A stretch of 64,000 nt of DNA from VRUE01 sp963728365. Its GTDB lineage: Bacteria > Actinomycetota > Thermoleophilia > Solirubrobacterales > 70-9. The DNA is taken from the NCBI GenBank assembly GCA_963728365.1, contig CAVSJI010000001.1, positions 1,612,001 through 1,676,000 of the forward strand, written 5' to 3'. Below the pieces are notes generated by a model, which had not been told where the DNA came from, ran no database searches, and saw only the letters and a list, made by a program, of their open reading frames with translations. Shown here piece after piece: positions 6,347-14,692 of the stretch. Both the position numbers and the translations under genes were made by a program. Each line of letters opens with the position of its first letter. Within the stretch, counting starts at the first letter, position 1.

Positions 6347-7427
6347 CCAGCCGGCCTGGCAGAAGCCGCGAATCAAGCGCACGACCGAGTTCCTGCATGC
6401 GCCGAACGGCGACCTGTACCTGCGCAGGCCCAGCGAAGGCTCGGACATTCGCATCCGCGAGCCAAGCCGGGAAATGCAGCGGCTGCTCGAGTCCCTCGAC
6501 GGGACCCGCACGAGAACCGAGCTGGGTGACGCGTTCGACGACGGGCTGGTCGACGATCTGCTCGGACAGCTCAGCGAGCTCAACCTGGGCGAGGACGCGG
6601 CGGACGACCAGCTGATCGACTCGCGGACCCGCGAGCGGTTCGACCGCCAGCTGCGGTACTTCAGCGACGTCGGCACCGAGACCACTCCGTCCGAGTGCCA
6701 GCGGCGACTCGAGGATGCGCGAGTCGCCGTGCTCGGGGTCGGCGGGCTCGGCGGCTGGTCGGCGCTGGCGCTCGCCTGTCACGGCGTCGGCGAGATGCTC
6801 CTCGTGGACTTCGACACCGTCGACCTGAGCAACCTCAACCGCCAGGTCCTCTTCAGCGAGAGCGACGTCGGCCGGCCCAAGGCCCAGCTTGCCGCCCAGC
6901 GCCTGCTCGAGTTCAACCCCGCCGCGCGGGTCGAGCGCCTCGAAGAGCGCCTCGATAGCGAAGCGGCCGTCGCCGAGGCGATCGCCGGCTACGACCTGGT
7001 GGTCAATGCGGTCGACTGGCCGGCGCACGACATCGAGCTGTGGGTCAACGCGGCCTGCTTCGCCGCCGGCATCCCCTACATCGCGATGAGCCACTACCCC
7101 CCGATCGCCCGCGTCGGCCCCTTCTACGTGCCGGGCGAGACCGGCTGCTACTCGTGCCAGGAGATCGCCTACAAGCGCGAGTACCCGCTCTACGACGCCG
7201 TCGTCGCCCAGCAGCGAGCCAAGCCCTCCCCCGCCGCCACCCTGGGCGGCGCCTGCGCCCTGATCGCTGGCCAAGCCTCCCTCGACGTCATGCACTTCAT
7301 AACCGGCCTAGCCCGCCCATCGACCATCGGCGTGAGCCACATCTACGACCTGCGGACGATGGAGGTCAAGAGCGAGCGGGTGATCCGGGAGGCAGGGTGC
7401 CCTGTGTGCGGCCGGCTGCATAGCTGA
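6330..7427 (+). CDS. E1/ThiF-like adenylyltransferase with N-terminal RRE-like peptide-clamp domain
   Basis: 365 residues. Residues about 10-95 look like a RiPP recognition element: short strands (TEFLHAPNGDLYLRR), then helices REMQRLLESLDG, RTELGDAF and VDDLLGQLSEL. RERFDRQLRYF (about 101-111) then opens a canonical E1 domain with GVGGLGG (ATP loop), VDFDTVDLSNLNRQ (Asp and Arg), GRPKAQLAA (Lys), DLVVNAVDWP, and two Cys pairs (CYSC about 273-276, CPVC near the C-terminus) that would bind zinc. This layout matches MccB-type and other RiPP E1 enzymes, which adenylate a peptide carboxylate. The start is TTG at 6330, overlapping the methyltransferase. No exporter or protease gene follows. The enzyme class is secure; the peptide substrate is inferred from the neighbouring 18-codon gene. 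Confidence 0.87.
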   Translation: MAASPNQPAWQKPRIKRTTEFLHAPNGDLYLRRPSEGSDIRIREPSREMQRLLESLDGTRTRTELGDAFDDGLVDDLLGQLSELNLGEDAADDQLIDSRTRERFDRQLRYFSDVGTETTPSECQRRLEDARVAVLGVGGLGGWSALALACHGVGEMLLVDFDTVDLSNLNRQVLFSESDVGRPKAQLAAQRLLEFNPAARVERLEERLDSEAAVAEAIAGYDLVVNAVDWPAHDIELWVNAACFAAGIPYIAMSHYPPIARVGPFYVPGETGCYSCQEIAYKREYPLYDAVVAQQRAKPSPAATLGGACALIAGQASLDVMHFITGLARPSTIGVSHIYDLRTMEVKSERVIREAGCPVCGRLHS

Positions 7428-7432
7428 TGCTA

Positions 7433-7462
7433 TGGCCACTTTGCGGTACCATGTGGCCACTT
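7433..7462 (+). promoter_or_regulatory. Direct repeat before the antitoxin start (candidate operator)
   Basis: TGGCCACTT occurs twice (7433-7441 and 7454-7462), 21 bp apart, the second copy touching the antitoxin ATG; GTGGCCAC (7453-7460) is palindromic. Repeats here suit antitoxin autoregulation. Confidence 0.45.
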
Positions 7463-7732
7463 ATGACGAAGACGACGGTTGGCATTCGGGAGCTCAAGGA
7501 CAGCGCCAGCTCGATCATCGACCGCATCGAGGAAGGCGAGACGATCACCGTCACCAAGCGCGGTCGCCCGGTCGCGCGCATCGTCTCGGCCACGACCCCT
7601 CCGCACCTTGCGGCTCTGATCGCGGAGGGAAGCGTGCGCCCCGGAGCGGGATCTCGCTTTCTTCCCAAGCCCACGAAGCCGCGCAGCGCCGGTAAGACGG
7701 CTGCCGACTACGTAGCCGAGGGCCGGCGCTGA
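7463..7732 (+). CDS. Type II antitoxin, Phd/YefM family
   Basis: 89 residues from the ATG at 7463 (an in-frame ATG at 7427 lies upstream, but the conserved Phd start is TKTTVGIRELKDSASSIIDRI). The core ITVTKRGRPVARIVS is the typical Phd/YefM DNA-binding and dimer unit. The C-terminal tail ending AADYVAEGRR is the usual toxin-binding arm. It would neutralise the PIN toxin encoded by the overlapping next gene and repress its own promoter, which has a TGGCCACTT direct repeat. Confidence 0.9.
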   Translation: MTKTTVGIRELKDSASSIIDRIEEGETITVTKRGRPVARIVSATTPPHLAALIAEGSVRPGAGSRFLPKPTKPRSAGKTAADYVAEGRR

Positions 7733-8157
7733 GCCTTTACCTCGACACCAGCGCCCTGGTCAAGCTCCTGGTCGACGAGCCCGGAACCGATGAGGCGCAG
7801 CAGGCCTACGAGAGCGCGGCAGGCGTACGAACCACGGCGATTGCCTTCGTCGAGGCAACGGCAGCCTTGGCGCGCATGCGCAAGGGCAAGCGCCTGACGA
7901 CCGCGCAGCTCGGCCGCGCGCTTGACGATCTCGAGAAGCTGTGGCAGGGGGTCCACGTCCACGCGATGAGCGAGAGCCTGCTGGCGCAAGCCGCCGAGAG
8001 CGCCCGCACCCACGCGCTGCGCGCTTACGACGCGGTGCACCTGGCGGGCGCGCTCTCGTTCGCCGCCGGAGAAGATCTCGAGTTCGCCTGCTGGGACAAG
8101 GAGCTTCGCGAAGCAGCGACGGGACACGGGATCCTCGTAGTTCCCCAGCGCATCTGA
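7729..8157 (+). CDS. PIN-domain toxin (VapC-like), probable CTG start
   Basis: 142 residues. The PIN acidic residues are visible: YLDTSALVKLLVDEP near the N-terminus, FVEATAALARM, LRAYDAVHLAGAL and CWDKELREA, as in Sll0205-type VapC ribonucleases. No ATG, GTG or TTG occurs in frame between the stop at 7693 and 7867, and a start at 7867 would delete the first catalytic Asp. The codon before SLYLDTS is CTG (7729-7731) in a CTGA overlap with the antitoxin stop, six bases after GAGGG (7718-7722). I therefore call CTG as the start. A metal-dependent RNase role is family knowledge. Confidence 0.85.
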   Translation: MSLYLDTSALVKLLVDEPGTDEAQQAYESAAGVRTTAIAFVEATAALARMRKGKRLTTAQLGRALDDLEKLWQGVHVHAMSESLLAQAAESARTHALRAYDAVHLAGALSFAAGEDLEFACWDKELREAATGHGILVVPQRI

Positions 8158-8205
8158 GTCGAAGTGGTGCGATTCGCCACGCCGCAGGTGACTCCCACAA
8201 CGCCG

Positions 8206-8637
8206 CTACTCAGCCTCGATCGCGACCACTGGTAGGCCCGCTTGGGTCGCTCGCTCGACGAAGCGTCTGTCGCCGGTCAGCACGGAGCCTCCGAGTTGCA
8301 CCGCGAGCGCGGCGTAGACGGCGTCATACGCGGTCAGCGAGTGGGCGATCGCGAGCGAAAGCGCGGGCGGGACGAGACGCGCGTCCATCGGGTGGCGACT
8401 CAGGTCCGCGAGCGACGACAGATCGCCGATCGCGGCCATCGCCGAGTCGCGATCGAGCTCGCCGCGTCCGACTCGCTTCCAGAAGGCGTTGGCGCACTCG
8501 ACCAGGAGCAGATCGGGGGCGTGAAGATCATCCCCAGCGTCGCGCGAGCGAACGAGGGCCGCCCGCGCCACCGGGGAGAGCGGCTCATCGACGTAGAGCG
8601 CGACGATGACGCTGGCGTCGACGACGACCGTGGCCAT
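8206..8637 (-). CDS. PIN-domain toxin (VapC-like)
   Basis: 143 residues. The PIN residues are in VVVDASVIVALYVDEP (first Asp), LLLVECANAFWK (Glu), LTAYDAVYAALA (Asp) and VLTGDRRFVERA (last Asp). The start is ATG at 8637, five bases after the antitoxin stop. It converges with the other PIN toxin at 7729-8157, leaving 48 bp between their ends. The type II toxin-antitoxin function is inferred from family and pairing. Confidence 0.9.
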   Translation of the reverse strand: MATVVVDASVIVALYVDEPLSPVARAALVRSRDAGDDLHAPDLLLVECANAFWKRVGRGELDRDSAMAAIGDLSSLADLSRHPMDARLVPPALSLAIAHSLTAYDAVYAALAVQLGGSVLTGDRRFVERATQAGLPVVAIEAE

Positions 8638-8642
8638 CGCGC

Positions 8643-8888
8643 CTAGCGTTCGCGATCTTCGCGAATCAGCTCAGCGGCGGTGGGAGAGCCGGGAGGAAGA
8701 GCATGAAGCGTCCGAATCCGATCGGCATTGCCCAGCAACTGGTCGAGCGAGACGCCGGAACTGGGCGCGAGGGCGCGGCCGAGCAGCTCAATCGCCTCCG
8801 CACCAAGCGAGCGCCTCGCCGAGGCCGCCTCTTGGCGCAGGCGCTCATAGAGGTCGGAGGGAACGTTGCGGACATAGAGCGTGTTCAT
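8643..8888 (-). CDS. Ribbon-helix-helix antitoxin (FitA/VapB-like)
   Basis: 81 residues. MNTLYVRNVPSDLYERLRQEA is the Arc/FitA-type ribbon with the first helix; RRSLGAEAIELLGRAL gives the second helix. The C-terminal part (AAELIREDRER) is the toxin-binding tail. The ATG at 8888 abuts an inverted repeat at 8889-8909, the expected autoregulatory operator. The toxin follows five bases downstream. Confidence 0.87.
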   Translation of the reverse strand: MNTLYVRNVPSDLYERLRQEAASARRSLGAEAIELLGRALAPSSGVSLDQLLGNADRIRTLHALPPGSPTAAELIREDRER

Positions 8889-8909
8889 GCTTGCAAAATG
8901 CTAGCAAGC
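8889..8909 (-). promoter_or_regulatory. Inverted repeat at the antitoxin start (candidate operator)
   Basis: GCTTGC (8889-8894) and GCAAGC (8904-8909) enclose the smaller palindrome TGCTAGCA (8899-8906). It touches the antitoxin start codon, so a bound repressor would block transcription start or a leaderless message. Confidence 0.5.
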
Positions 8910-8941
8910 GGCTGCGCAACAGCTGCAGCGCTAATGGACGG

Positions 8942-9301
8942 TCAGGGGGAACCTCTGAGACGCGCCAGAGCCCGGCGCAGGACTCCGCCAACCCCGCCCC
9001 GCAGCCTTTTCACCTCGCGATCAAGCTCATCGATGTGCCGGGCGCGGTCGGCGATGGTCGACTCGAGCTCGACGCAGCGGCGCTGGAGCTCCTCGATCTC
9101 GCCGGCCGCGGTCTCAAGCTCGGCCTGACGGGACTCGAGCTCGGCGTGCAGTCGGGATACGCGGCGTGCAGCCGGGCCGGGAGCGGCGCGGGGAGACGCG
9201 ATTCGACCAGCGGTGAGAGCGCGGATCTCCGCCGCCAGCTCGGCGTTGATGCGGAGCAGCTCCGCTTCGCGCTCGTCGGCGTCGCGGGACCCGTCGTCCA
9301 T
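8942..9301 (-). CDS. Coiled-coil protein of unknown function
   Basis: 119 residues, rich in Glu, Arg, Leu and Ala. Two heptad-like stretches (REAELLRINAELAAEIRAL and RLHAELESRQAELETAAGEI, continuing into a third) predict a long coiled coil, and the tail is basic (RRALARLRGSP). There is no enzyme motif. It starts one base after the stop of the upstream GT (9303-11228), so it is co-transcribed. A similar small coiled-coil gene (14422-14688) sits in the rightward operon next to the exporter. Both may scaffold the glycan assembly complex, which is a guess from position. Confidence 0.65.
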   Translation of the reverse strand: MDDGSRDADEREAELLRINAELAAEIRALTAGRIASPRAAPGPAARRVSRLHAELESRQAELETAAGEIEELQRRCVELESTIADRARHIDELDREVKRLRGGVGGVLRRALARLRGSP

Positions 9302-9302
9302 C

Positions 9303-11228
9303 TCAGACCTCCGCCGTCCAGCGGGTCGCGCGCAGCAGTCTTCGACCCCGCGCTTCCTCCCAGCCGCGGCGCTGGATCTCGGCGCCGTGGGCGCGCTGCA
9401 GCGACGAGGTCAAGACCCTGTAGCGGGCGAGCTTCTCGGGAATCACCACGCCGAAGAGATCGCGTTCGCGAAGCAGCCGGTAGAACTCCCAATCCGAGTA
9501 GATCACCGCGGCCGGATCGAAGCCGTCGCTGAGCTCGGTGAAGATATCCCTCGGCAGCAACGCCAGGGTGTCACCGTCCCAGTTATTGGTGTCGTCCCGC
9601 ACGACCGAGTTCCCCAGGGGAGCGTAACCGGCTGCCGGCTCGGCAACGTCAGCCCCGTCGGGGCCGATGAAATGCAGCCAGCAGGAGACGTAGGCGAGCT
9701 CGGGCTCGCGCGCGAAGACCTCGAGCGCGCGGCTGACGAAGTTCGGCTCCAGCGCGTTGTCGGCGTCGAGCATCAGCACGTATTCACCACGCGCCAGGCG
9801 CGCGCCCAGGTTGCGGGCCACCGCCTCGCCGCGGTTGATCTGGGTCACGACCCGCACGCGCGGATCGGAAGCCAGACGGTCGAGGATCGCGTCCTCGGGC
9901 TCGAAGGAGCCGTCGTTGACGATCACCGCCTCGATTCGCGCGTGGGTCTGCTCGAGCAGCGAACGCACCGCCTCCTCGACGAAGGGGGCGTTGCGGTGGA
10001 ACGGGATCACGCCGCTGACGAGCGGCTGCTCAGCCCGCCGCGGCACCCCGACCGGCTTGCCCGCCGCGCCGAGCAGCCGCTCGTACCCCTCCAGGAGAGG
10101 CTCTGGATCTGCGAGCGCAGCGAATCGCTCCTGAATCCGCCCTGCACCTCGCACGCCGCGCAGCTCCCCGGGCCGCTCGAGCAGGCACAGCAGCGAGGCG
10201 CGGATTGCCTCCGCCCCCGTGTCTTCGGCCAGCCAGCCGGTTGCACCGGGCTCGACCAGCTCCGGCAAGCCACCGACCGGCGTGGCGAGAATCGGCATCC
10301 CTGCCCGCATGCCGAGCAGCGCCGCCTGCGGCCAGACTGCGAAGGTCGGCGGTACGACGAGTAGGTCGTGCTCAGCGAAGCGCGCCTCCAGCTCGGCTTC
10401 GTCGAGCTCGGGCTCAATCGTGAGACGGGGATCGCCGCCGAGCATCTCCCGGATCGCCATCTCGGCCGACTGCCCGGCGGGCGCCGTGTCGGTATCGGCG
10501 CCGATCATCGTCAGCTCCCACCCGTCGCCCGGAAGCCGCACGCAGGCGCTGGCGAGGTCGATCGCGCCCGCGCTGCGGCGCAGCTCGCCGACGTAGAGGA
10601 TTCGCAGCGGGCCGTCCGGGTCTCGAGCGGAGTCGGGCTCGGGCGGCGCCGCCGCACCCCCTGGCGGCAGGCCGAGGCGAACCTCCGTGGGCAGCCCGTC
10701 GCCGTAGTACCGGCGATAGAGGTCGAGCGCGTCCCCGCCGGGCCACAGCAGCCGGTCGGCAAGCCGCAATTGGCAGCGCTCCAGCTCGCAGAGCAACCGC
10801 ATCGGGGGGCTTCCCAGGGCGCCGTCGTGCAGGCTCTCGAGCTCGGCGGAGCCAAGCAGGCGCACGCCGAAGAGCGTGCGCTCGAAGAGCGGGTTGCCGC
10901 AGCGCCGCGCCATCAGCGGGACCAGCCCGGGCGCGCCACGGTCGCATACCTCGACGTAGTCGGGACCCGCGTCCCCGTAAGCCTCCTCGATCGCTTCCAT
11001 CGCCGCCGCCGAGAGCCGGTGCTCGGCCCCGGCGAAGACGATCCGCTCAAGCTCGGGGGTCGGCTCGGCGACCAGCTCCCGGTAAGGCGCCTCGCCCTCT
11101 CCCGGGCCGCCGGTGCGAACCATCGTCACCTCGTGCCGCTCGGCCAGCAGCTCAGCCAGGCGGCCGTACGCCCTGCCGTCGGCCCCCTCGCTGCCGCGGG
11201 CGGGCGGCGCGATCAGGCAGACCTTCAA
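9303..11228 (-). CDS. Two-domain glycosyltransferase (GT4-like plus GT2)
   Basis: 641 residues. The N-terminal part (about 1-385) has a GT-B layout: MKVCLIAPPARGSEG, RILYVGELRRSAG and the donor-site GMPILATPVGGLPELVEPG with a GT4-like C-terminal lobe. The second part (about 395-640) is a GT-A GT2 domain: VSGVIPFHRNAPFVEEAVRS, VIVNDGSFEPED, RGEAVARNLGARLARGEYVL and the metal motif LDADNALEP. One chain could therefore add two sugars in sequence. The start is TTG at 11228 in a TTGA overlap with the stop of the upstream GT2. Sugar identities are unknown. Confidence 0.87.
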   Translation of the reverse strand: MKVCLIAPPARGSEGADGRAYGRLAELLAERHEVTMVRTGGPGEGEAPYRELVAEPTPELERIVFAGAEHRLSAAAMEAIEEAYGDAGPDYVEVCDRGAPGLVPLMARRCGNPLFERTLFGVRLLGSAELESLHDGALGSPPMRLLCELERCQLRLADRLLWPGGDALDLYRRYYGDGLPTEVRLGLPPGGAAAPPEPDSARDPDGPLRILYVGELRRSAGAIDLASACVRLPGDGWELTMIGADTDTAPAGQSAEMAIREMLGGDPRLTIEPELDEAELEARFAEHDLLVVPPTFAVWPQAALLGMRAGMPILATPVGGLPELVEPGATGWLAEDTGAEAIRASLLCLLERPGELRGVRGAGRIQERFAALADPEPLLEGYERLLGAAGKPVGVPRRAEQPLVSGVIPFHRNAPFVEEAVRSLLEQTHARIEAVIVNDGSFEPEDAILDRLASDPRVRVVTQINRGEAVARNLGARLARGEYVLMLDADNALEPNFVSRALEVFAREPELAYVSCWLHFIGPDGADVAEPAAGYAPLGNSVVRDDTNNWDGDTLALLPRDIFTELSDGFDPAAVIYSDWEFYRLLRERDLFGVVIPEKLARYRVLTSSLQRAHGAEIQRRGWEEARGRRLLRATRWTAEV

Positions 11229-12193
11229 GCCGCCGCTCCCCGGCCCAGCCAGCTGCGCGCCCGCTCGGGGTCACCCGCCTCGCGAAGCCGGCGGCGCTCG
11301 GCGCGCGCCGAGCCGATCCGGCGCAGCCCTTCCAGCTTGCCCGTGGCGGTGGCCCGCAGGCGACGCTCGGCTGCCGCGCGGGCGAGCGAGCCGAGCTCGA
11401 CCGCGGCGATCCGCGGCGCCGCGGAGAGCGGCATGAACTTGACCTGTGTGGAGAGGCGGTTGCGAGCGACGAGGCGGGCGTTGTCGGCGGCGGGGCGCAT
11501 GAAGCCCTCGTTCCAGGAGGCATTGCCGACGTGCCAGATCACCGCCTCGGGAACGTACTCGAAGCGCCAGCCGGCGATCCGCGCCCGCACGTTCAGGTCG
11601 ACGTCCTCATAGAAGGCGAAGTAGCTCTCGTCGTAGCCGCCGAGCTCGGAGAAGAGCTCGCGGCGCAGCAGGCAGGCGGCGCCGCAGACGCCGAAGATCT
11701 CGCGGCGGCGCAGGTGCTCGGGGCGCTGGCGCTCGCTGGCCGCCACCTCGACCGCGCGCCCGTCGCGGGTCAGCGCCTGGCCGGCGCTGTAGAGGCGGGC
11801 GGCCTCGATCGACACCTTTCCCCCGTCGCCCTCGAGCTGCAGGAGGCGCGGCTGGACGCCGCCGAGGCCCGCATCGGCGGTCAGCGCCGCGAGCAGCGGC
11901 GTCAGGCAACCGGGCTCGAGCACGGTGTCGGCATTGAGGACCAGTACCGCCGGCGCCGCCGTGCGGGCGACGCCGAGATTGACCGCCGCGGCGAAACCGA
12001 CGTTCTCGGGAAGGGCGACGTGCGGCACCCCCTCGCGACGCAGATGCTCGAGCGAGCCGTCGGTGGAGCCGTTGTCGACGACCAGGGTCTCGGTCTCCAC
12101 ATCCTGGCCCGCAAGCGACGCCAGGCAGCGGGGCAGGAACCGCAGCGTGTTCCAGCTCGGCACGACAACCGCGACGGAAGCCTCCGCACTCAC
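11225..12193 (-). CDS. Family 2 glycosyltransferase
   Basis: About 322 residues from GTG at 12193. I chose it over the TTG at 12232 because the GT2 core begins at once (ASVAVVVPSWNT) and because the longer start would leave only 22 bp to the divergent ABC gene. Motifs are LVVDNGSTDGSLEHL, ENVGFAAAVNLGV, LVLNADTVLEPG (metal site), GVCGAACLLRR and GGYDESYFAFYEDVDLNVR, the WbbL-like rhamnosyltransferase pattern. It is the first gene of the leftward GT4/GT2-coiled-coil operon. Confidence 0.87.
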   Translation of the reverse strand: MSAEASVAVVVPSWNTLRFLPRCLASLAGQDVETETLVVDNGSTDGSLEHLRREGVPHVALPENVGFAAAVNLGVARTAAPAVLVLNADTVLEPGCLTPLLAALTADAGLGGVQPRLLQLEGDGGKVSIEAARLYSAGQALTRDGRAVEVAASERQRPEHLRRREIFGVCGAACLLRRELFSELGGYDESYFAFYEDVDLNVRARIAGWRFEYVPEAVIWHVGNASWNEGFMRPAADNARLVARNRLSTQVKFMPLSAAPRIAAVELGSLARAAAERRLRATATGKLEGLRRIGSARAERRRLREAGDPERARSWLGRGAAA

Positions 12194-12254
12194 GTCGCGG
12201 AAGCCTGACAGCTGACCCAGCCGGGGCCGCAACCATTACCGTTTGCCGCCGCCA
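12194..12254. promoter_or_regulatory. Divergent promoter region between the GT and exporter operons
   Basis: The roughly 60-bp gap must carry both promoters. For the rightward operon, TACCGT (12237-12242) is a plausible -10, 12 bp before the ATG at 12255, with CTGACAG (12205-12211) further upstream. The same CTGACAG, about 25 bp before a TAnnnT hexamer, recurs before the NRPS gene. Confidence 0.4.
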
Positions 12255-13538
12255 ATGCCGCCCGAGAACGCCAGCAGCATCGCGCCAGCTCGGCCGACCG
12301 CCGTGCGAGACCTCAGCCAGGCCCCGGTCGCGATCGAGGTCCGCGACCTCGAAAAGTCCTTCCGCATCCCGACCCACCGGGTCGATTCGCTGAAGGAGCG
12401 CATGGTGCGGCCCTTCTCCTCGCGCGACTATCGGGAGCTGCAGGCGCTGCACGGGGTCTCCTTCGAGATCCGCCAGGGAGAGTTCTTCGGCATCGTCGGT
12501 CGCAACGGCTCGGGCAAGAGCACCCTGCTGAAGCTGCTGGCCAGCATCTACCGACCCGATGCCGGAAGGATCCGCATGGCCGGACGCCTCGCTCCCTTCA
12601 TCGAGCTCGGTGTCGGCTTCAACGTCGAGCTGACCGCGCGCGAGAACGTCGTCCTCAACGGCGTGATGATGGGCCTCACCCCGCAGGAGACGCGGCGGCG
12701 CCTGGACGCCGTGCTCGAGTTCGCCGAACTCACCGAGTTCGTCGACCTGAAGCTGAAGAACTACTCCTCGGGAATGCTGGTGCGCCTCGCCTTCTCGCTG
12801 ATGATGGAGGTCGACGCCGACGTGCTGCTGATCGACGAGGTGCTCGCCGTTGGCGACGCGGCCTTCCAGCAGAAGTGCTCCGATGCCTTCCGGGAGATGA
12901 AGGCGGCCGGCAAGACGATCGTGCTGGTCACCCACGAGATGCCGACCGTCGAGGAATACTGCGACCGGGCGATGCTTATCGACGGGGGCAAGATCCAGCA
13001 CCTCGGAGATCCGGCCGACGTCGGCCGCCGCTACCTGCGGCTCAACTTCGAGCGCGGCAGCGAAGCCCAGGGCGGCGAGCAGTCGCAGGACGGCGGCACC
13101 GTGCGGGTGCTGGACGCCCACGTCGAGAACGAGCGCGGCGAGGCGGTGAACTCGATCGAGCACGGGGAAGAGATCCGTCTGCGCCTCGAGGTCGAAGCGC
13201 TCCGCGACATCCCCGGCCTCGACATCGGCTTCGTCGTCACCAACGCAGACGGCGTCGGCGTCTTCCAGTACGGCTTCCCGGCCGGCGAAGGCGACGAGAG
13301 CGAACGCACCGTTGCCGCTGGCCAGCGCGTGCGGGCGACCTCTACGCTTGGAAACCCGCTCGCCCCCGGCCGCTACTTCGTCCACTGTGGCCTCAACTAT
13401 GCGTTCGGTGGCGGCATCGCCCTCTACGTGCACAACGCGATGGACTTCGTCGTCTTCGGCGGGCCCAACGACCGCGGCATCGTCTTCCTGCCGCACGAAT
13501 CCGAGGCGACGATCGAGCGTCAGGGGAAGTCGGAGTGA
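12255..13538 (+). CDS. Polysaccharide ABC exporter, ATP-binding subunit (Wzt/TagH type)
   Basis: 427 residues from ATG 12255 (a TTG at 12243 is the alternative). The ATPase domain (about 20-255) has GIVGRNGSGKSTLLKLL (Walker A), the ABC signature region YSSGMLVRLAFSL and DVLLIDEVLAVGD (Walker B), typical of O-antigen and teichoic-acid exporters. The C-terminal about 160 residues form a beta-rich domain (VENERGEAVNSIEHGEEIRLRL and on) like the Wzt carbohydrate-binding domain that selects finished glycan chains. It overlaps the permease gene by four bases. It should drive export of the glycan made by the surrounding GTs. Confidence 0.93.
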   Translation: MPPENASSIAPARPTAVRDLSQAPVAIEVRDLEKSFRIPTHRVDSLKERMVRPFSSRDYRELQALHGVSFEIRQGEFFGIVGRNGSGKSTLLKLLASIYRPDAGRIRMAGRLAPFIELGVGFNVELTARENVVLNGVMMGLTPQETRRRLDAVLEFAELTEFVDLKLKNYSSGMLVRLAFSLMMEVDADVLLIDEVLAVGDAAFQQKCSDAFREMKAAGKTIVLVTHEMPTVEEYCDRAMLIDGGKIQHLGDPADVGRRYLRLNFERGSEAQGGEQSQDGGTVRVLDAHVENERGEAVNSIEHGEEIRLRLEVEALRDIPGLDIGFVVTNADGVGVFQYGFPAGEGDESERTVAAGQRVRATSTLGNPLAPGRYFVHCGLNYAFGGGIALYVHNAMDFVVFGGPNDRGIVFLPHESEATIERQGKSE

Positions 13539-14398
13539 ACGCCGAAACGAACGCGGAGACCGTCGCGGCGTCACAGCTCGCCGACGTGCACGGCCCCTCG
13601 GCTCTGGGCGGTGGCCGGAGGCGCTTCTTCGACCTGCTCTGGCTGATGTCGATGACCGAGTTCAAGCGGGTCTACTTCGGCACCGTCCTCGGCTACCTCT
13701 GGTCACTGATCCGGCCGCTGATGCTCTTCGCCGTGCTGCTCTTCGTCTTCACCAAGGTCTTCAAAGTCGGCCACAACCTCCCCTACTACCCCGTCCTGCT
13801 GCTGCTCGGGATCGTGCTCTTCGGCTTCTTCCAGGAATCGACCCAGAACTCGGTCAGCTCGGTCGTCGCCCAGGAGGGCGTGGTCAGGAAGACCCAGTTC
13901 CCGCGCCTGGTGATCCCGCTCTCGGTGGTGGTCACGGCGCTCTTCAACCTCGGCCTCAACCTGATCGTGGTCTTCGCCTTCATCCTCGCCTGGGGCGTCA
14001 CCCCCGCCTGGACCTGGCTGCTGCTGCCGGTCGCCCTCACGGCCCTCTTCGTGCTCACCGCGGCGGCGAGCATGATCCTCTCGGTCCTCTACGTGCGCTT
14101 CCGCGACGTGCTGATCATCTGGGTGGTGGCGGCTCAGGTGCTCTTCTACGCCTCGCCGATCCTCTACCCGATCGAAGCGGTCCCCGAGAGCTACCAGCAC
14201 CTGATCTTCATCAACCCCCTGGCACCGATCTTCGAGCAAGTCCGCGTCTGGATGATCGAACCGGGCGCACCGACTGCGGTGGACGTGGTCGGCGGCACGG
14301 CGGGGCTGATCCCGGCGGCGGCGATCTTCGTCGCCGTCTGCGTATTCGCTGTCTGGATCTTCAATCGCGACGCCCCGCGAATCGCCGAGGAACTGTAG
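13535..14398 (+). CDS. Polysaccharide ABC exporter, permease subunit (ABC-2, Wzm type)
   Basis: 287 residues starting with GTG at 13535 in a GTGA overlap with the ATPase gene. RRRFFDLLWLMSMTEFKRVY is the amphipathic N-terminal segment of the family. Six membrane helices follow (e.g. LMLFAVLLFVFTKVF, LLLLGIVLFGFFQ, LIVVFAFILAW, VLFYASPILYPIEAVP), and the loop FINPLAPIFEQVR is characteristic of ABC-2 polysaccharide permeases. With the preceding gene it forms the exporter. Confidence 0.93.
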   Translation: MNAETNAETVAASQLADVHGPSALGGGRRRFFDLLWLMSMTEFKRVYFGTVLGYLWSLIRPLMLFAVLLFVFTKVFKVGHNLPYYPVLLLLGIVLFGFFQESTQNSVSSVVAQEGVVRKTQFPRLVIPLSVVVTALFNLGLNLIVVFAFILAWGVTPAWTWLLLPVALTALFVLTAAASMILSVLYVRFRDVLIIWVVAAQVLFYASPILYPIEAVPESYQHLIFINPLAPIFEQVRVWMIEPGAPTAVDVVGGTAGLIPAAAIFVAVCVFAVWIFNRDAPRIAEEL

Positions 14399-14421
14399 GC
14401 GTGGGGATACACTCGGCGGCG

Positions 14422-14688
14422 ATGGCGGAGCAGGCCACAACGACCCGATCCGGCCAGCAGAGCGAGACCGCGGAGCTGCGCGAGGAGCTGGCGCGCAGCC
14501 GCGAGGAGGTTCTGCGGCTGCGCGACCTGCTGATCGGCAAGGACGCTGAGCTGGGCGTGCTGCGCGGCCGCGTCGCCGAGATGGAGGCCGGCACGGCGAG
14601 GCTTCTGGGCATCGTCGCCCACATTCGCGCGCTGGTGCCCGGCTTCCTCTGGTCCGCCCGGGCGACGCTGCGCGGCCGGCGGAAGTAA
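14422..14688 (+). CDS. Small coiled-coil protein
   Basis: 88 residues from ATG 14422. A Glu/Arg/Leu-rich heptad region (TAELREELARSREEVLRLRD, continuing through VAEMEAG) is followed by a hydrophobic segment IVAHIRALVPGFLW and a basic end RATLRGRRK, so it may be a membrane-peripheral coiled coil. It lies 23 bp after the permease gene and five before the next GT, clearly within the operon. Function is unknown; it resembles the 8942-9301 product in style. Confidence 0.65.
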   Translation: MAEQATTTRSGQQSETAELREELARSREEVLRLRDLLIGKDAELGVLRGRVAEMEAGTARLLGIVAHIRALVPGFLWSARATLRGRRK

Positions 14689-14692
14689 CGCG

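Noticed and set aside
11607..13574. 655-codon minus-strand frame across the exporter ATPase
   Set aside because: Antisense to a certain ABC ATPase; no domain in its translation.
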